DNA of 64,000 nt from contig MCFG01000055.1 of the NCBI GenBank assembly GCA_002104895.1, positions 48,501 to 112,500 on the forward strand. Direction: 5' to 3'. This DNA is from Anaeromyces robustus. Its lineage: Eukaryota > Neocallimastigomycota > Neocallimastigomycetes > Neocallimastigales > Neocallimastigaceae. A program made the position numbers and the translations under genes. This document shows, piece after piece, positions 11,444-24,578 of this stretch (within the stretch, counting starts at the first letter, position 1; each line of letters starts with the position of its first letter). Below the pieces are notes generated by a model. The model searched no databases. It was not told the DNA's origin and saw only the letters and a program-made list of their open reading frames with translations.

Positions 11444-11578
11444 TTTTTTTTCTTTTCATATATATCGAGATAGGTATATTATAATCATTACATTCTTTTT
11501 AAAAATAAAAAATTATTTAATCTTTATATAATATATATAATAAATATAAATATATATATATCGTTTTTTATTAATTTT

Positions 11579-11611
<33 letters not shown>

Positions 11612-13526
11612 TATTGAATGGGTTAATTCTTTTTTTTTTTTTTTTTTAATAAGATAAAAGTTTTTTATAAAATGATATTATATTAAAAAAACTTTAATTA
11701 TGAATTTAATTATGAAAATATAAAAAGTATCCTAGTTCTATATAATTCATAATAAATAATTAAAGTTTATAAATGGTATATTGATTCATAATATTTTATT
11801 ATTCCTTTCAATTGATATTATTTATTATTTTTTTATTTATTAATATTAAGAAATATTAACTAAAAATAATATAATATTATATATAAGATCGATCACCTAT
11901 TTCATATGAATTTTTTTTTTTTTTTTTTTATTAATATTTTTTATGTGTCACCCAATTATTAGATCATCATTTTTTTTTTTTATTTTTTTATTTAATTCTA
12001 TTTCTATTTCAAAGTTTTCAAAATGATAAAAACATATTTAAAAATATATAAAATAATTATATTTATATTTAAAGGCAAATAAGTTTAATTAATAATAATT
12101 TTTCTAAATAAACTTTTTATGTTAAAATTTAATTAGAATAATTAAGATTATTATCATTCTTATTACATATTTTATAAAGTTTGTTCTTATTATAATAATT
12201 TATAAAAATTTAGTTTATTTCGAATTTATTATTTAATAATATTATTATTAATTTATCATTAAATATCATTAAATATTACTAAATATTATTAAATATTATT
12301 AAATATCATTAAATATTATTAAATATCATTAATTAGGATTGATATTAATTATAAAAATATAAAATTTTTAGGTTTAATTCAAAATTACAAGTATTTATAA
12401 AATAAGAATAAAAAAAAAAAAGTATTTAAGGTATTATTTAGGGCAGTATAAAATTAAAGCATATAATAATAAATTCATATATATAAATACCTAATACCTA
12501 ATACTATCTTACTATCTGTTATTAATTTTATTTTATTGAAAACCTTTTTTTTTTTTATTTTCATTAAAAAAAATATTAATAATAAAAATCATTAAAAATT
12601 ATTCATTTTATTATATGTATCATTAAATAATAATATGGATGATTTTTAATTAAAGTAAATGTAAAAAAATAAAGTACCAATGTATTAATAATAATAATAA
12701 TAATTTATTTTTCTTTTTATGTTTATATTATTTTTTAGTTATTATTGTTGTTATTTTTTAATAATTTTTTTTATTATTATTTTATTATTATTATTTTTAT
12801 TATTATTATAATTAGAAAATTAAAATATTAGAATTTCTAAAGTTTCATTTTGTTTATTAATTTTTTTCTTTTTTTGTTTTGTTTGTTTGTTTGTTTTTTT
12901 TTCTTTTTCTGTCTTTTCCTCGTTTATTTTCAATTTTTTTTTTTTAATTAAAATTTTTTTTTTAAAAAAAAAAAAAAAACGTTAAAAATAGAAAAAAAAA
13001 ATTTTTTTTTGTTTTTTTTATAATTAATAATTAAAAAATTAACTGCCTAAATGAATTGATGGATTCTTTTTATTTTTAATTTTTTTTTATTTATTTATTA
13101 AATAATAAATAATAAATTAAATTTAAGGCAGTAAAAAAAAATTTTTTTTGTTTATTTATGAAAAAAATATAAATAGAAGTTTTTCCTTCATTTTTTTTTT
13201 AAACTTTGAAAAATAATAATAACAATTAAATATTATTAAAACAAAAACAAAAACAAAAACAACAAAAGCAAAAACAAAAATAAATTAAAATTAATAAAGT
13301 AATATATAAATAAAAAAAATAAAAAGGAATTCTTTACAAATAAAAAAAAAAGAAATTTCATTCTAAATATATATAAATTATATACCAATACCCAAATAAA
13401 AAATAATAATAATAATAACAATTATAGATTTTATAATAAAATAAACAAATAAAATAAAAATAAAAAAATATTTAATTAATAATATAATATAAAATAAAGT
13501 AAAATAAATTAAAAAAAAAAAACAAT
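11444..13526. other. 2.1-kb intergenic region
   Basis: Lies between the divergent starts of the SBP-7TM receptor (-) and the last LURP-one paralogue (+), so both promoters must be here. Contains A/T runs, an ATTAAATAT-type repeat at about 12255-12335 and a CAAAAA-rich stretch at about 13240-13285. No conserved motif or gene recognised. Confidence 0.55.
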
Positions 13527-14147
13527 ATGACTGCTTATACCAGAAATAATGAAATTTGTGCTATTGATTCAAAATATATTAGTGAAAAGAAATCTACCTT
13601 TTATTTAATATCAGATGGAGTTCTTAGAAAAAAATTTTATATTCAAGATAAAAATAATAAAACCATTTTTAAAAGTTCCTATAAATCATTTTTCAATTAT
13701 GGTGTCTTAAAAGATCCTAACAATGATGAAATATTCTTTAAATATGATAATATCCATCATTTTACTAAACCTAATGATTTAATTATTAATTGTCTTGAAA
13801 ATGGGAAAGAAATTAATCCTAGTATAATTTGTAGTATTAAAAGAAAACGTTCATTAAAACATTTTAAATATAATGTTATTTTTTATAATAAAGCTACAGG
13901 AAATTATGAATTACTTGAAATTATATGTTCACCCAATTATAAAAATTGTAGTATTTATCATGGTGAAAAAAATAATAATGGTCAATTAATATGTAAATTT
14001 AATATTATAAAAAATTTTATGAAATTTAATTTTAAAATAGAAATTGCTTCAAAAATAGATGTTATGTTTATGTTAATACTTGTAAATGATATATTTTATA
14101 TTATTCAAGGAAGAAAAGCTTCTGCTGCTGCTGCCGCTGCTGCTTAA
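13527..14147 (+). CDS. LURP-one-related (Tubby C-like) protein, 206 aa
   Basis: Single-exon paralogue. It starts MTAYTRNNEICAIDSKYISE and follows the same plan as the gene at 676: YGVLKDPNNDEIFFKYDNIH near residues 57-76, NCSIYHGEKNNNGQLICKFN in the second half, then EIASKIDVMFMLILVNDIFY as the C-terminal helix. The tail is a run of seven Ala coded by mixed GCT/GCC codons. It is closer to the gene at 676 and the fragment at 1-78 than to the gene at 4913. No signal peptide or membrane anchor apart from the buried-type helix. The ATG at 13527 is the only sensible start. Confidence 0.8.
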   Translation: MTAYTRNNEICAIDSKYISEKKSTFYLISDGVLRKKFYIQDKNNKTIFKSSYKSFFNYGVLKDPNNDEIFFKYDNIHHFTKPNDLIINCLENGKEINPSIICSIKRKRSLKHFKYNVIFYNKATGNYELLEIICSPNYKNCSIYHGEKNNNGQLICKFNIIKNFMKFNFKIEIASKIDVMFMLILVNDIFYIIQGRKASAAAAAAA

Positions 14148-14154
14148 TAACTTC

Positions 14155-14202
<48 letters not shown>

Positions 14203-15179
14203 AAAAGAAAAGAAAAATTTTAATTAATTAATTAATTATAATAATGATAATTAAATACCACTATTTTTGAAAAATTTCAAAAAAAAAAAAAAAATATTAA
14301 ATTTCATTTTCATAATTTTCCATTATAATTCATAATTATATGAGTGAAAATTATAAAAAAAATAAATGAATAAATAAGATGAAATTCATAATTATATTTT
14401 ATTTTTATATTATATACCAATACTAAATACCAACATATAAATATATTATTTAAATAAAAAAATAATATATTTATATAATTAATATAAAAAAAACTGAAGA
14501 TAATAATCATATTTGCTGGACAAAAATTAAAAAAAAAAAAAAAATAAAGTAAATATAATTACATCCCATCTATAAAAAACAAATAAATAATAAGTAAAAA
14601 AAGAGTGATCATTTAATACATTATTTTTACTTATTATGTAAATATATATACAATAATTATTCTTTTAATTTTTTTTTTTTTGTATAATAATATTATATAT
14701 ATTTAATTATATAAACCTTTTTTTTTTTTACAAATCTTTATAATATTATAATATTATATAAGTTATAAAATAACTTTTTAAAAAAAAAATTGTTATATAA
14801 ATATATATATATAACAATAATAATCATTGTATTTATAATTAAACGCATATATCATAATATATCCTATACCAAATCATAATTGTAATTTTATAAAATAAAT
14901 ATATAGAATATAAAAAAAATTAAGTAAATAAAAATAAAAATAAAAAAATAAAATAAAATAAAAAAAATATATTTTTATATTTATTAATAAATAATTTATT
15001 TTTTTAAAAAAAAGTTTAAAGAGTTGGTGGTGTTTTTTAATAAATTATAAATAATAATGAAAAAAAAAAAAAATTGATTTTGCAGATTCTAGAATTTCTA
15101 TGAATCAAGAAATTTTTTTTTTTTTTCTTTTAAAGTTTATTATTAAACATTGAACAGAAAAAAAAAAGTTATATTTTTA

Positions 15180-15220
<41 letters not shown>

Positions 15221-16901
15221 TTTTTGTTATTTATTTTTATTTATTTATTTATTTCAAGGATAAATCTATTTGATTGGAATGGTGAAGAGTAGTACAAAAA
15301 AGGTTAATTCAGCTTTTTTTTTTTTTTTTAACAAATAAATATTTAATTAATTATAATATCAATTAAATATTATAATTATAAAATGATAACAGATAATAAA
15401 CGATAAACTTTTTTATTTTATTTTATTTTATTTTATTTTATTTTATTTTATTTTATTTTATTTTATTTTATTTTATTTTATTTTATTTTATTTTATTTAT
15501 TTAAAAAAAAATATTTATGAAAAAGAAAAAGAAAAAAAGGTAGGAATACAGTATAATATATCATATTAAAAAAATAAAATAAAATTTTAATAAAACAAAA
15601 AAAAAATAATAATAAGAAAAAAAAAAGATAGAATTATGTAGATTGTTTTTATTAGGTATAAAATAATAAAGTAAATTCTATTTATTTTATTTTATTATGG
15701 ATAGTAAAAATTAATTATTAAATATATAATTATTTTTAATAAAAATAATAATAAAAATTTATAAATTTATTATTATAACCATCTTATATAAAAAAATTAA
15801 TAAATTATTTATTTTTAGAGAAATCAGTAAATAAAGTACAAAATAATAATAATAATAGTTATATGTAAATGAATAAAATAATTAAAAACAAAATAAATAA
15901 AAAAAACTATTATTATAACACTAATTGAAATGAATTATTAATAATAAATATGTTTTCAAAAGATAAATTCATTATTATTATATTATATTTCATCAATCAA
16001 AACACTGATTACAGAATATAATATAATATAACGATACTTTTTTAATTAAAGATACCATACAAAATAAAAAAAAAAAAAATTTAAATGAATAAATAAGTAT
16101 ATATATATAAACATATATTAAATAATAATATATATTTAATACATATCCTATACCTTTTAAAATATATAATTTTTTTGGTATATAAGTAAGAGAAAGTTTA
16201 TTATTATTAATTTATTAGAAATATATATATATATGTTCTGTTTGACCTATTATTTTTTTTTCTTTTTCCTATATTACTGTATTTTTCAAAATTAATATTT
16301 TTATAGTTATTACTTTTCAGAAAAATTTTTATTTTAACTATATTTAAAAACTTACTTTTCATTAAAAAAAAATAATAATAAAGTAGAAATAATAATAAGA
16401 ATAAATGAAAAATGGAGGAAATAAGAAAAAATAATTAATATTAATATTAAATCTTTTAATAATAATAATAACTATTATTAATTTTCTAATAACATAAAAA
16501 CAATCATAATTACAATAATATGTATGTAGGTATTAATAAAAAAATAACATCAATAACAAAATTTTAAAATAATATTCAATAACTTTTTAATTTCTTATAG
16601 ATTTTCAAATTTATCATTATATATATATATAATAATAATAATAAAAGATTAAATAAAAATAAAAATAAATAAATAAATAAATAAATTAAAACTACATCTT
16701 GTTATTATTATCTTTTATATATTTTTTTTTATTTTCATTTTTCATTTTTTCATTTTTTTTATTTTTTTTTCTTAACTTTTATTTTACTTTATTTCTTGAA
16801 TTTATTTTTATTTTTTTTTAGTTTTTTCATTTTTTCCCCCTTTTTTTTTATTTTTCTTTCATTTTATTCTAATTTTTAAAAGAAAAAAAAATTTTTTTTT
16901 T
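14148..16901. other. 2.8-kb intergenic region with a (TTTTA)n tract
   Basis: Convergent spacer between the 3' ends of a LURP-one gene (+) and an ankyrin gene (-). Contains A runs at 14163-14191, (TA)n at about 15185-15210 and a (TTTTA)n microsatellite of about 88 bp at 15411-15499. The minus frame at 14310-14510 is a Tyr/Ile/Phe run and was not called. Confidence 0.6.
15411..15499. repeat. (TTTTA)n microsatellite
   Basis: About 17 uninterrupted pentamers. Confidence 0.95.
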
Positions 16902-17218
16902 TCAATATTTTATTTTATATTTTGAAAGACATTTAATAATAGCTTGATTATTTTTAATATTGGAAATAGCATAAGAATTTATAATATCATTTTTTCTACT
17001 TTCTTCATCTTGATGGGCATTTATTAAATATTCTACAATTTCCTTTTGACCATTACAGGCTGCTATAACACATGGAGTACGTTGATGAATATCTTGTTGA
17101 GTTATACTACATCCATTTTCTACTAATAATTTAACCATTTCAAAATTATTATTTTCAACGGCTATAATTAAACTTGTTCTTCCTGTTTTAATTTCACGTT
17201 GATCCAAATCAATTTTCC

Positions 17219-17299
<81 letters not shown>

Positions 17300-18552
17300 G
17301 ATCATCATCATTATTATTAGTATTAGTATTAAATGCATTGGTAGTTGAAGTGGAAATATTAGAGGAAGGAGAGGAAGAGGATGAAGGAGAAGAAGTAGAA
17401 GATGATAAGGAGGAGGAAGAGGAGGAAGAGGAAGAATTATTATTATATTTTAATAAAATTTTTAAAATATCAATATCATTACATAAAGAAGCAATAAGAA
17501 GAGGACTCCAACCTAAATGATCTTGAACATTAGGATTAGCTCCATGATCTAAAAGATATTGTACAATAGTAGGATATTCTTTCATAGTAGCATAAATAAT
17601 GGGGGTAGCCCCTTTATTATTTTTAATATGAATATTAGCACCTGCTATTTCAATTAAATATTTTACAATATTTAAATAACCTCCTCGACAAGCAAGCATT
17701 AATGCGGTATCTCCTGTATGATTTTGACTTTGAAGATTAATATTAGCGCCATGTTCTACTAAAAATTTAATAATATCAATATGATTATTTTCGGTGGCAA
17801 TAATTAAAGAGGTAATACCTTTATCCGTAAATTCATCAATATCAATACCATTTTCAATTAAAATTTTAATAATATTTAAATTACAATAATGCGTTGCACA
17901 ATGAATCGCTGACCAACCATGATAATTTTTTAAATGTAAATCACAATGATTTTCAATTAATAATTTTGTAATATTTTCATGACCAAAAATAGCACTTAAT
18001 ATTAAAGGAGTGTTCCCTGTTTTACCTTTTTGATTAATAAAAGCATGATGTTTGATTAAAAGGGAAACAATATCATAATGATTGATTTCAGAAGCATAAA
18101 TTAAGGCAGAATTATTTTCTTTATTAACTATATTAACATCCGCACCATTTTCTAAAAATAATTTAACCATGGGTATATAACCTTTTAATGAAGCAATCAT
18201 TAAAGAAGTATCTCCTTTAGCATTTTTATGATTAACATTAGCTCCAAGACTTAAAAAATATTTAACTAAATTTAATTTATTATTGATAGTAGCACGTATA
18301 AGCATACCATATTTATCAAAAATATTACTAGTAGTAGTAGTAGTAGAAGAAGGATGATGATGATTTATAATAGAATTATTATTACATGTATTTAATATGG
18401 TATCAACAGTATCAACAGTATTAACAGTATTAACAGTATTAGCAGTATTAATGTTATTATTATTATAATTATTATTATTATTATTGTTGTTGTTGTTATT
18501 ATTATTATTGTCATTATTGTTATTGTTATTGTTAATATTGTTATTGTTGCCG

Positions 18553-18590
<38 letters not shown>

Positions 18591-19406
18591 TATTTCAATA
18601 GGTGTATTATTGGTATTAGTATTAGTATTATTGGTATTATTGGTATAGGTATATGGTAAAGTAGAAGTAGAAGTTTTAGTTTTAGTTTTAGTTTTAGTTT
18701 TAGTTTTAGTTTTAGAACTAAGGTAGTTATGAACGTCATTATGATAAAGATTTTGAATAATTTCAAGATTTCCATTTTTAATAGCAGAAAAATATAAGGA
18801 TTGAGAAATATTTAATTTTTTAGTTTCTTGAATAAGTAAATTTTGAATTTGTTGGTCGGTTAAACCTTTTTTATTTTTAGAAAGTTGAATAAATTGAAGA
18901 ATAAAAGAATTATCAAAAATATAATATTCTAAAATTAATTTTACTAGTTCCACGTATTCACTATGAATAAGATAATATAAAATTTTTTTATCTAAAATAT
19001 CTTTTTCATTAACGTTAATATCATGTTTTAAAGCAAACGTTAAATTGGTTTTATTTAATTGATTCGTTTTATAAAGGTATATTAATAAATTATCACCACT
19101 ACTATGAATACGATTAATATCAGCTCCTTTTTGAAGTAAAAATTTAGCTATATAAAATTTATTAGTAGCAAGAGCTAAATAAATGGGTATTTCTTTATTT
19201 TTGGATTCATAGTCACAAGTATTATAAGCATTGATAATAAATTGAATAATTTCATTGGACTTGGAATAGATAATGGCATAATTTAATAAATCAAATGTCA
19301 TATCATTAACATCTTGAATATTTATATTATTAAATATATAATAAGATATAAATTCTTGACTATTATTTTGAATAATTAATTTTTTTAAATTTTGTTTATG
19401 ACTCAT
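16902..19406 (-). CDS. Ankyrin-repeat protein with Asn/Ser-rich insertions, 834 aa
   Basis: Single-exon protein of 834 residues. The N-terminal 230 residues hold two or three degenerate ankyrin units (for example PIYLALATNKFYIAKFLLQKGADIN cut short as IAKFLLQKGADIN) and a divergent stretch shared with the neighbour at 21699. Residues about 232-370 are a low-complexity insert: Lys-Thr dipeptides, then Asn and Thr runs. About 11-12 canonical ankyrin units follow, shown by DTSLMIASLKGYIPMVKLFL and DTALMLACRGGYLNIVKYL. A second insert of Ser then Asn runs splits the ninth and tenth units near residues 650-735. Ankyrin repeats bind other proteins; no enzymatic domain or signal peptide is present, so a cytosolic scaffold is the likely role. 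The partner is unknown. The inserts come from ATT/GTT and TTTTAG microsatellites and may vary in length among strains. Confidence 0.9.
17221..17299. repeat. (ATT)n microsatellite coding an Asn run
   Basis: About 26 ATT triplets on the plus strand, read as AAT on the minus strand and giving an Asn run within the ankyrin gene. Similar interrupted runs lie at about 18450-18595. Confidence 0.9.
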
Positions 19407-19470
19407 GGCATACTTTTATTTTACTTTTAAATATATATATATATATTTTTTAATATAATACAATTAATAC

Positions 19471-19506
<36 letters not shown>

Positions 19507-21698
19507 GTTGTTGTTGTTATTGTTGTTCTTGTTGTTATTATTATTTATCTTTTCTTTATTTTTGTTTTTTTTTTATGTTATTCTTTTTTTCAAAAATTAT
19601 GAATTAAAATTTTAAAGTATATAATTACCTATTTATTTTAAAAGTTTAAAATTTCAAAAAAAATAAACTATATGATATAGTAATACATTTATTAATACTT
19701 ACAACTATTATATATTATTATATATATTATTATTTATTTATATTATTTATATTATTTATAATTTTTGATTTATTATTGAAAGATTTATAGTAAAATGAAA
19801 TTTATAAATTTCAAATTAAATTTATAATTATATAAATTATATATTACATTTAAAATTATCTAAAAAAAAAAATTTTTTTTTTATTTTTTTATTTTATTAT
19901 CTAAAAAAAAATTTTTTATCTTTTTTTTTTTTTTTTTTCTTGATTATTATGAGTAGAGATTACATAAAAAATAAAAATTAAATATAAAAAAAAAGTTACA
20001 CAAATAAAAAATTTATTATTTATTATTTATTATTAATTTTATTACAAAATTACAAAAAAGATAAAAAAATTTTTTATTGATAATAAAATTTCTGGTAAAA
20101 TATAAAATAAATGTATAAATAAATAATTATATAAATAAATTATTAGTTAAATAAATGAATAAATAAATAAATAATTTATTAATTAAAATTTATTTAAATT
20201 AATTATAAAAAAATGTTTTCTTTTTTAAGTTTTTTTTTTAAGTTTTTTTTATCACATCACATTATTTAATAAATGATATTAAAATATATTAAAATATATT
20301 AAATTATTATTAATAATAAGATAATTTTAAATTATTTTTATATTATATAATATATTATAATATATTATATTATATATTTGATTATATAGACTTTCAATAT
20401 TATAAAATCAATATTTAATCATAAAATAATAAATTTATTATTATTAACAAGATTGATGACATTTTCAAAAAAATAATTTTAATATTAAAATATTAATAAT
20501 TAATAAAAAAATATAAAAAAAATTTATATTTTTATTTTTTCTGTTTTTTTTTTTTTTTTAATTAATAATCTAATTTTTTTTTTACAATATTTTATCGGAT
20601 ATTGAAATTCCACAAATTATTAATAAATATTTATTATTAAAATTATTGATAAAAAAAAAAAAATTTTTTTTTTATTATATACCTACCCATTATTCTTTTA
20701 GTCAATTATGGATACATATCATAAATCATATAAATATTTATTATATAAAAAAAAAAAAAAAAAAAACAGAAATTTATATATTTATATTATATATTTATAT
20801 TATATATTTATATACAATATACAAATAAAAAAAAAAAAGATAAAAAAAAAAATCCTTTTTATGTTTTTATATATTTAATTAAATGAACAAATGCTTTTTT
20901 TTTTCTTTTTTTTTATAAATATTTATTTTATTTATTTCTATTTAATTTAAATTAATATATAAATATAAAAAATATATATATGTATATTTTCTAATTTCTA
21001 TTTATTTTTATCTTGTTTTTTTTTTTTTTTGTTTTTTGTTTTTTGTTTTTTGTTTTTTTTTTTTGTCGTTATTTTTTTTTTTAAATAATATTAGAAAAAA
21101 AAAAATTGGGTATATTAGTTTTTGTATATATATATATAAAATTAAATTATTACATATTATTTATATTATTTGTTATAAAATATATGTATATATAAAAATA
21201 AAAAATAAAAAAAATGAATGAATGAATAAAACTGAATATAATAAATTTATAAAATAAAATAAAAAAAAAACTGAACTTATTGTAATATATTAATATAATA
21301 GAAATGTATAAAAAAAAATTTTGAAAAATATAAAATAAAAAAAAAAAAGGCTATAAAATTAATAGAATAATAGAGTATAATAGAATTATAATAGAATAAT
21401 AGAATATAATATAATATAATAATAAAAATATATATATATATTTTATTATTATATTATCTCTTTTTTCTCACTTTTCTTTTTTTTTTTTTTTCTTTTTTCT
21501 TTTTCTTTATATATATAATCCTGATTAATTTATTATTTATAAATGAAAAAAAAAAAAAAAATTCTTTGTTTGTTCTTTCCTATTTTACTTTTCTTTTTTT
21601 TTCTTTTTTTTTCTCTTTCTTCTTCTTTACTGCTTTACTTTTTTTTTTTTTTCTTTCTTTCTTTCTTCTTCTTTATTGCTCTACTTTTTTATTTTTTA
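19407..21698. other. 2.3-kb spacer between two ankyrin genes
   Basis: Holds the promoter of the downstream ankyrin gene and the 3' UTR of the upstream one. It has (ATT)n at about 19470-19506, polyT/polyA runs and (TTTTTTG)n-like DNA at 21015-21060. Frames at 20646-20828 and 21036-21221 are Lys/Ile/Phe runs from simple sequence and were not called. Confidence 0.6.
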
Positions 21699-24578
21699 TT
21701 ATTGAAAATTGGATAAAAAATTTATAATATTGGTATAATTATTTTTAAAAGCAAAAGTAAGAGCATCCCATCCATTAATACAACGATGATGAACATTAGC
21801 ACCATGATAAACTAAATATTGTACTAATTCAAAATAACCTTTGGAGGCAGCAATTAATAGAGCTGAACAACGACAATTAGAAATTTCATTAATATCTACT
21901 CCCTTTTCAACTAACATTTCTACAATATCTAAATAATTTTTTTCAGAGGCCATCATTAATGCATTAAATCCATCCTTATTTTTTTCTTCTACATAGGCTC
22001 CATTTTCAATTAAATAATGAGCAATAGAGGCATGTCCATTTTGAATGGTGGCCATTAAAGGACTAACCCCATCATCATTCGTTTCATTAATATTGGCACC
22101 ATGTTCTATTAAAAAATGGATCATTTTTTCATTACCATCAACACAAGCAAAATGTAATGCCGTATTACCTTGTTGATTTTTATCATTAATATTGGCTCCT
22201 TGTTCGATTAAATATTTAACAATATCATTATACTCTTTACCTTTAGAAGCCGATAAAGTTAAAGCAGACCATCCTTCCATATTAATTTCATTAATACGAC
22301 TACCTTCTTCCACTAAAAGTTTTACAATAGGTAATGAACCTTTACATGTAGCTAACATTAATGGCGTCCAACCATAATTATTTTTATTTTGAATATTAAC
22401 TTTGGTATTTCCTTGTTTAATAATATATTTAACAATAGGGTAGGCTAAAGTAATAATGGCATGACATAATGGGGTACATCCACAATTATTATGAACACAA
22501 AGATCAGCATGATAACGTAAAAGACATTTCACCACTTCTAAATGACCATGTTGTGAGGCTAAATGAAGGGCGGTATTACCATCTAAATTTTTTTCATTAA
22601 TATTAGCTCCTTTAACAATAAGATATTCTACAATTTCTGGGAAATTATGCTTTGCCGCTATATGTAAAGCATTATTTCCTTTAAAATCTTTAATATGAAG
22701 ATCGGCTCCATGTTCTACTAAAAGTTTCACTACCTCTAAATGTCCATTACAACATCCAAAAGTTAATGCCGTATGATTGACTCTATTTTTTTCATTAACA
22801 TTAATTCCCTTTTGAATTAAATAATCCACAATAGGTAATCTTCCTTTCAAGGAAGAAATAAAAAATGGACTTAAACCATATTTATTTTTTATAGTAATAT
22901 CCGCTCCTTGATCCACTAAATATTTTGAAATTTCTATATGACCATTTTGAGCCGCTACTAATAAGGCAGAATAATTATTTTTATTGGTTCGATTAATATC
23001 CGCACCCATTTCAATTAAATATTTAACAATAGGTAAGCAACCATTAATAGAAGCAATAATTAAAGCCGTATTTCCTTCATCATTTTGAGAATCTATTCTA
23101 CCCTCCTCACCAAAGCCATAACGCATTAAAATTTTAACAATATTTAATTTTTTACGACAAGTGGCTAAATGTAAAAGATTCCAATGACATTCATTTTGTT
23201 GAAATAGATCACCTCCATTTTGTAAAAATAATTCTGTTAAATCTTCATCACCATTATAAACAGCAACCGTCATTTCCGTATATCCATCTTTATTTCTAAC
23301 ATCTAATTCAGCTCCCATACTAATTAAATATTGACACATAGATTGATAACCCTTTTGAGCAGCAAGTAATAAAGCAGTACTATGATGATGGGTTTGATCA
23401 TTAACATTAGCACCCATTTCTGTTAAATATTTTACAACATCAATATAACCATTTTGAATGGCAGAAAGTAATGGGGTAAATCCATCATCATTTCTAGAAT
23501 GAAGATTAGCCCCTTTACTTAAAAGATATTTTACAATTTTTAAATGACCATCATTGGCTGCCATATTAAGAGCATCATCACCCTTTAAATTTTTTTCATG
23601 AATTTCTACTCCATTCTCCACTAGGTATTGAACAACCGCTAATAAACCTTTATAAGAAGCAATCATTAAAGTAGTCCAACCTTTTTCATTTTTTATATTA
23701 ATAGAGGCACCATTTTTAATTAAATATTTCATTGCTTCTTTAGCATTATTTTTACAAGCAATATATAATGCAGAATTGGAACCCTTATCCATTTCATTAA
23801 TATTAGCCCCATTTTCTATTAAATATTTTAACATAGGTATATTATTATTACCAGATACTTTACTAACTAAATTATTTTTTTCACAAATTTCACTTATGGT
23901 ATGACAGTGACTGTGACTTTTATCATTGGCTAATAATAGTTTTAATATTTCTAGTTGGTTATTATCTACAGCTGAATAATATATGGAAGGGGTGATTTCA
24001 ATTTTTTGAAATTCTCTTTGAATTTTATGAGTGATTCTTTTTTTACTTATTCTAGTTTTCCGTTTATGACAACTTATAAAATCAAAAATAAATTCATTAT
24101 TAAAAATGTAGTAATAAAAAACTTTTTGAACAAATTTTTTATTTTTAACATAGTCTAAAAAACTTTTATTATTAATATCTTTGGCGTTAATGTCTATGCC
24201 TTTATTTAATATAAATGATAATAATTTGGAAGTTAATAAACTTTTTTTTATGAGATATAGTAATACATTCTCACCCAAATGATTACAAAAATTTATATTA
24301 GCCCCTTTATTTAATAAATAGGTAGCTAATTCTATATTATTATTTTCTATGGCTAGAAAAAGTGGTATATATCCTTCCTTAGTTTCATAATTTAAGTTTT
24401 CATAATTATCAATGATATAATAAATTAATTCAGGATTAGATTTTAAAAGAATTGAATAAGTTAATATATCAAAATGATTTTGATATATATCTTTGATAGT
24501 AATACTATTAAAGCATAAATATGACTTTAATTCATAAATTTCATTATTTTTAATAAAATTTTGAATTAAAACCTTCAT
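21699..24578 (-). CDS. Ankyrin-repeat protein, 959 aa, about 21 canonical repeats
   Basis: Single-exon protein of 959 residues that is almost wholly ankyrin repeats. After an N-terminal part of about 230 residues that matches the neighbour (LFLAIENNNIELATYLLNKG, then the divergent YYYIFNNEFIFDFIS stretch), about 21 units of 33-37 residues run to the C-terminus. Typical ones are NTALHLASQHGHLEVVKCLL and FNALMMASEKNYLDIVEML. There is no low-complexity insert, unlike the neighbour. A slightly longer unit near GKEYNDIVKYLIEQGANIN carries small insertions. No signal peptide, membrane segment or catalytic domain. A long superhelical protein-binding scaffold is expected; the partner is unknown. The ATG at 24578 is the first in frame and aligns with the paralogue's start. 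The pair arose by tandem duplication, judged from the shared N-terminal region. Confidence 0.92.
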   Translation of the reverse strand: MKVLIQNFIKNNEIYELKSYLCFNSITIKDIYQNHFDILTYSILLKSNPELIYYIIDNYENLNYETKEGYIPLFLAIENNNIELATYLLNKGANINFCNHLGENVLLYLIKKSLLTSKLLSFILNKGIDINAKDINNKSFLDYVKNKKFVQKVFYYYIFNNEFIFDFISCHKRKTRISKKRITHKIQREFQKIEITPSIYYSAVDNNQLEILKLLLANDKSHSHCHTISEICEKNNLVSKVSGNNNIPMLKYLIENGANINEMDKGSNSALYIACKNNAKEAMKYLIKNGASINIKNEKGWTTLMIASYKGLLAVVQYLVENGVEIHEKNLKGDDALNMAANDGHLKIVKYLLSKGANLHSRNDDGFTPLLSAIQNGYIDVVKYLTEMGANVNDQTHHHSTALLLAAQKGYQSMCQYLISMGAELDVRNKDGYTEMTVAVYNGDEDLTELFLQNGGDLFQQNECHWNLLHLATCRKKLNIVKILMRYGFGEEGRIDSQNDEGNTALIIASINGCLPIVKYLIEMGADINRTNKNNYSALLVAAQNGHIEISKYLVDQGADITIKNKYGLSPFFISSLKGRLPIVDYLIQKGINVNEKNRVNHTALTFGCCNGHLEVVKLLVEHGADLHIKDFKGNNALHIAAKHNFPEIVEYLIVKGANINEKNLDGNTALHLASQHGHLEVVKCLLRYHADLCVHNNCGCTPLCHAIITLAYPIVKYIIKQGNTKVNIQNKNNYGWTPLMLATCKGSLPIVKLLVEEGSRINEINMEGWSALTLSASKGKEYNDIVKYLIEQGANINDKNQQGNTALHFACVDGNEKMIHFLIEHGANINETNDDGVSPLMATIQNGHASIAHYLIENGAYVEEKNKDGFNALMMASEKNYLDIVEMLVEKGVDINEISNCRCSALLIAASKGYFELVQYLVYHGANVHHRCINGWDALTFAFKNNYTNIINFLSNFQ

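Noticed and set aside
18670-18715. TTTTAG repeats resembling telomere DNA
   Set aside because: They lie inside the ankyrin gene and code Lys-Thr dipeptides in frame; no chromosome-end context exists.
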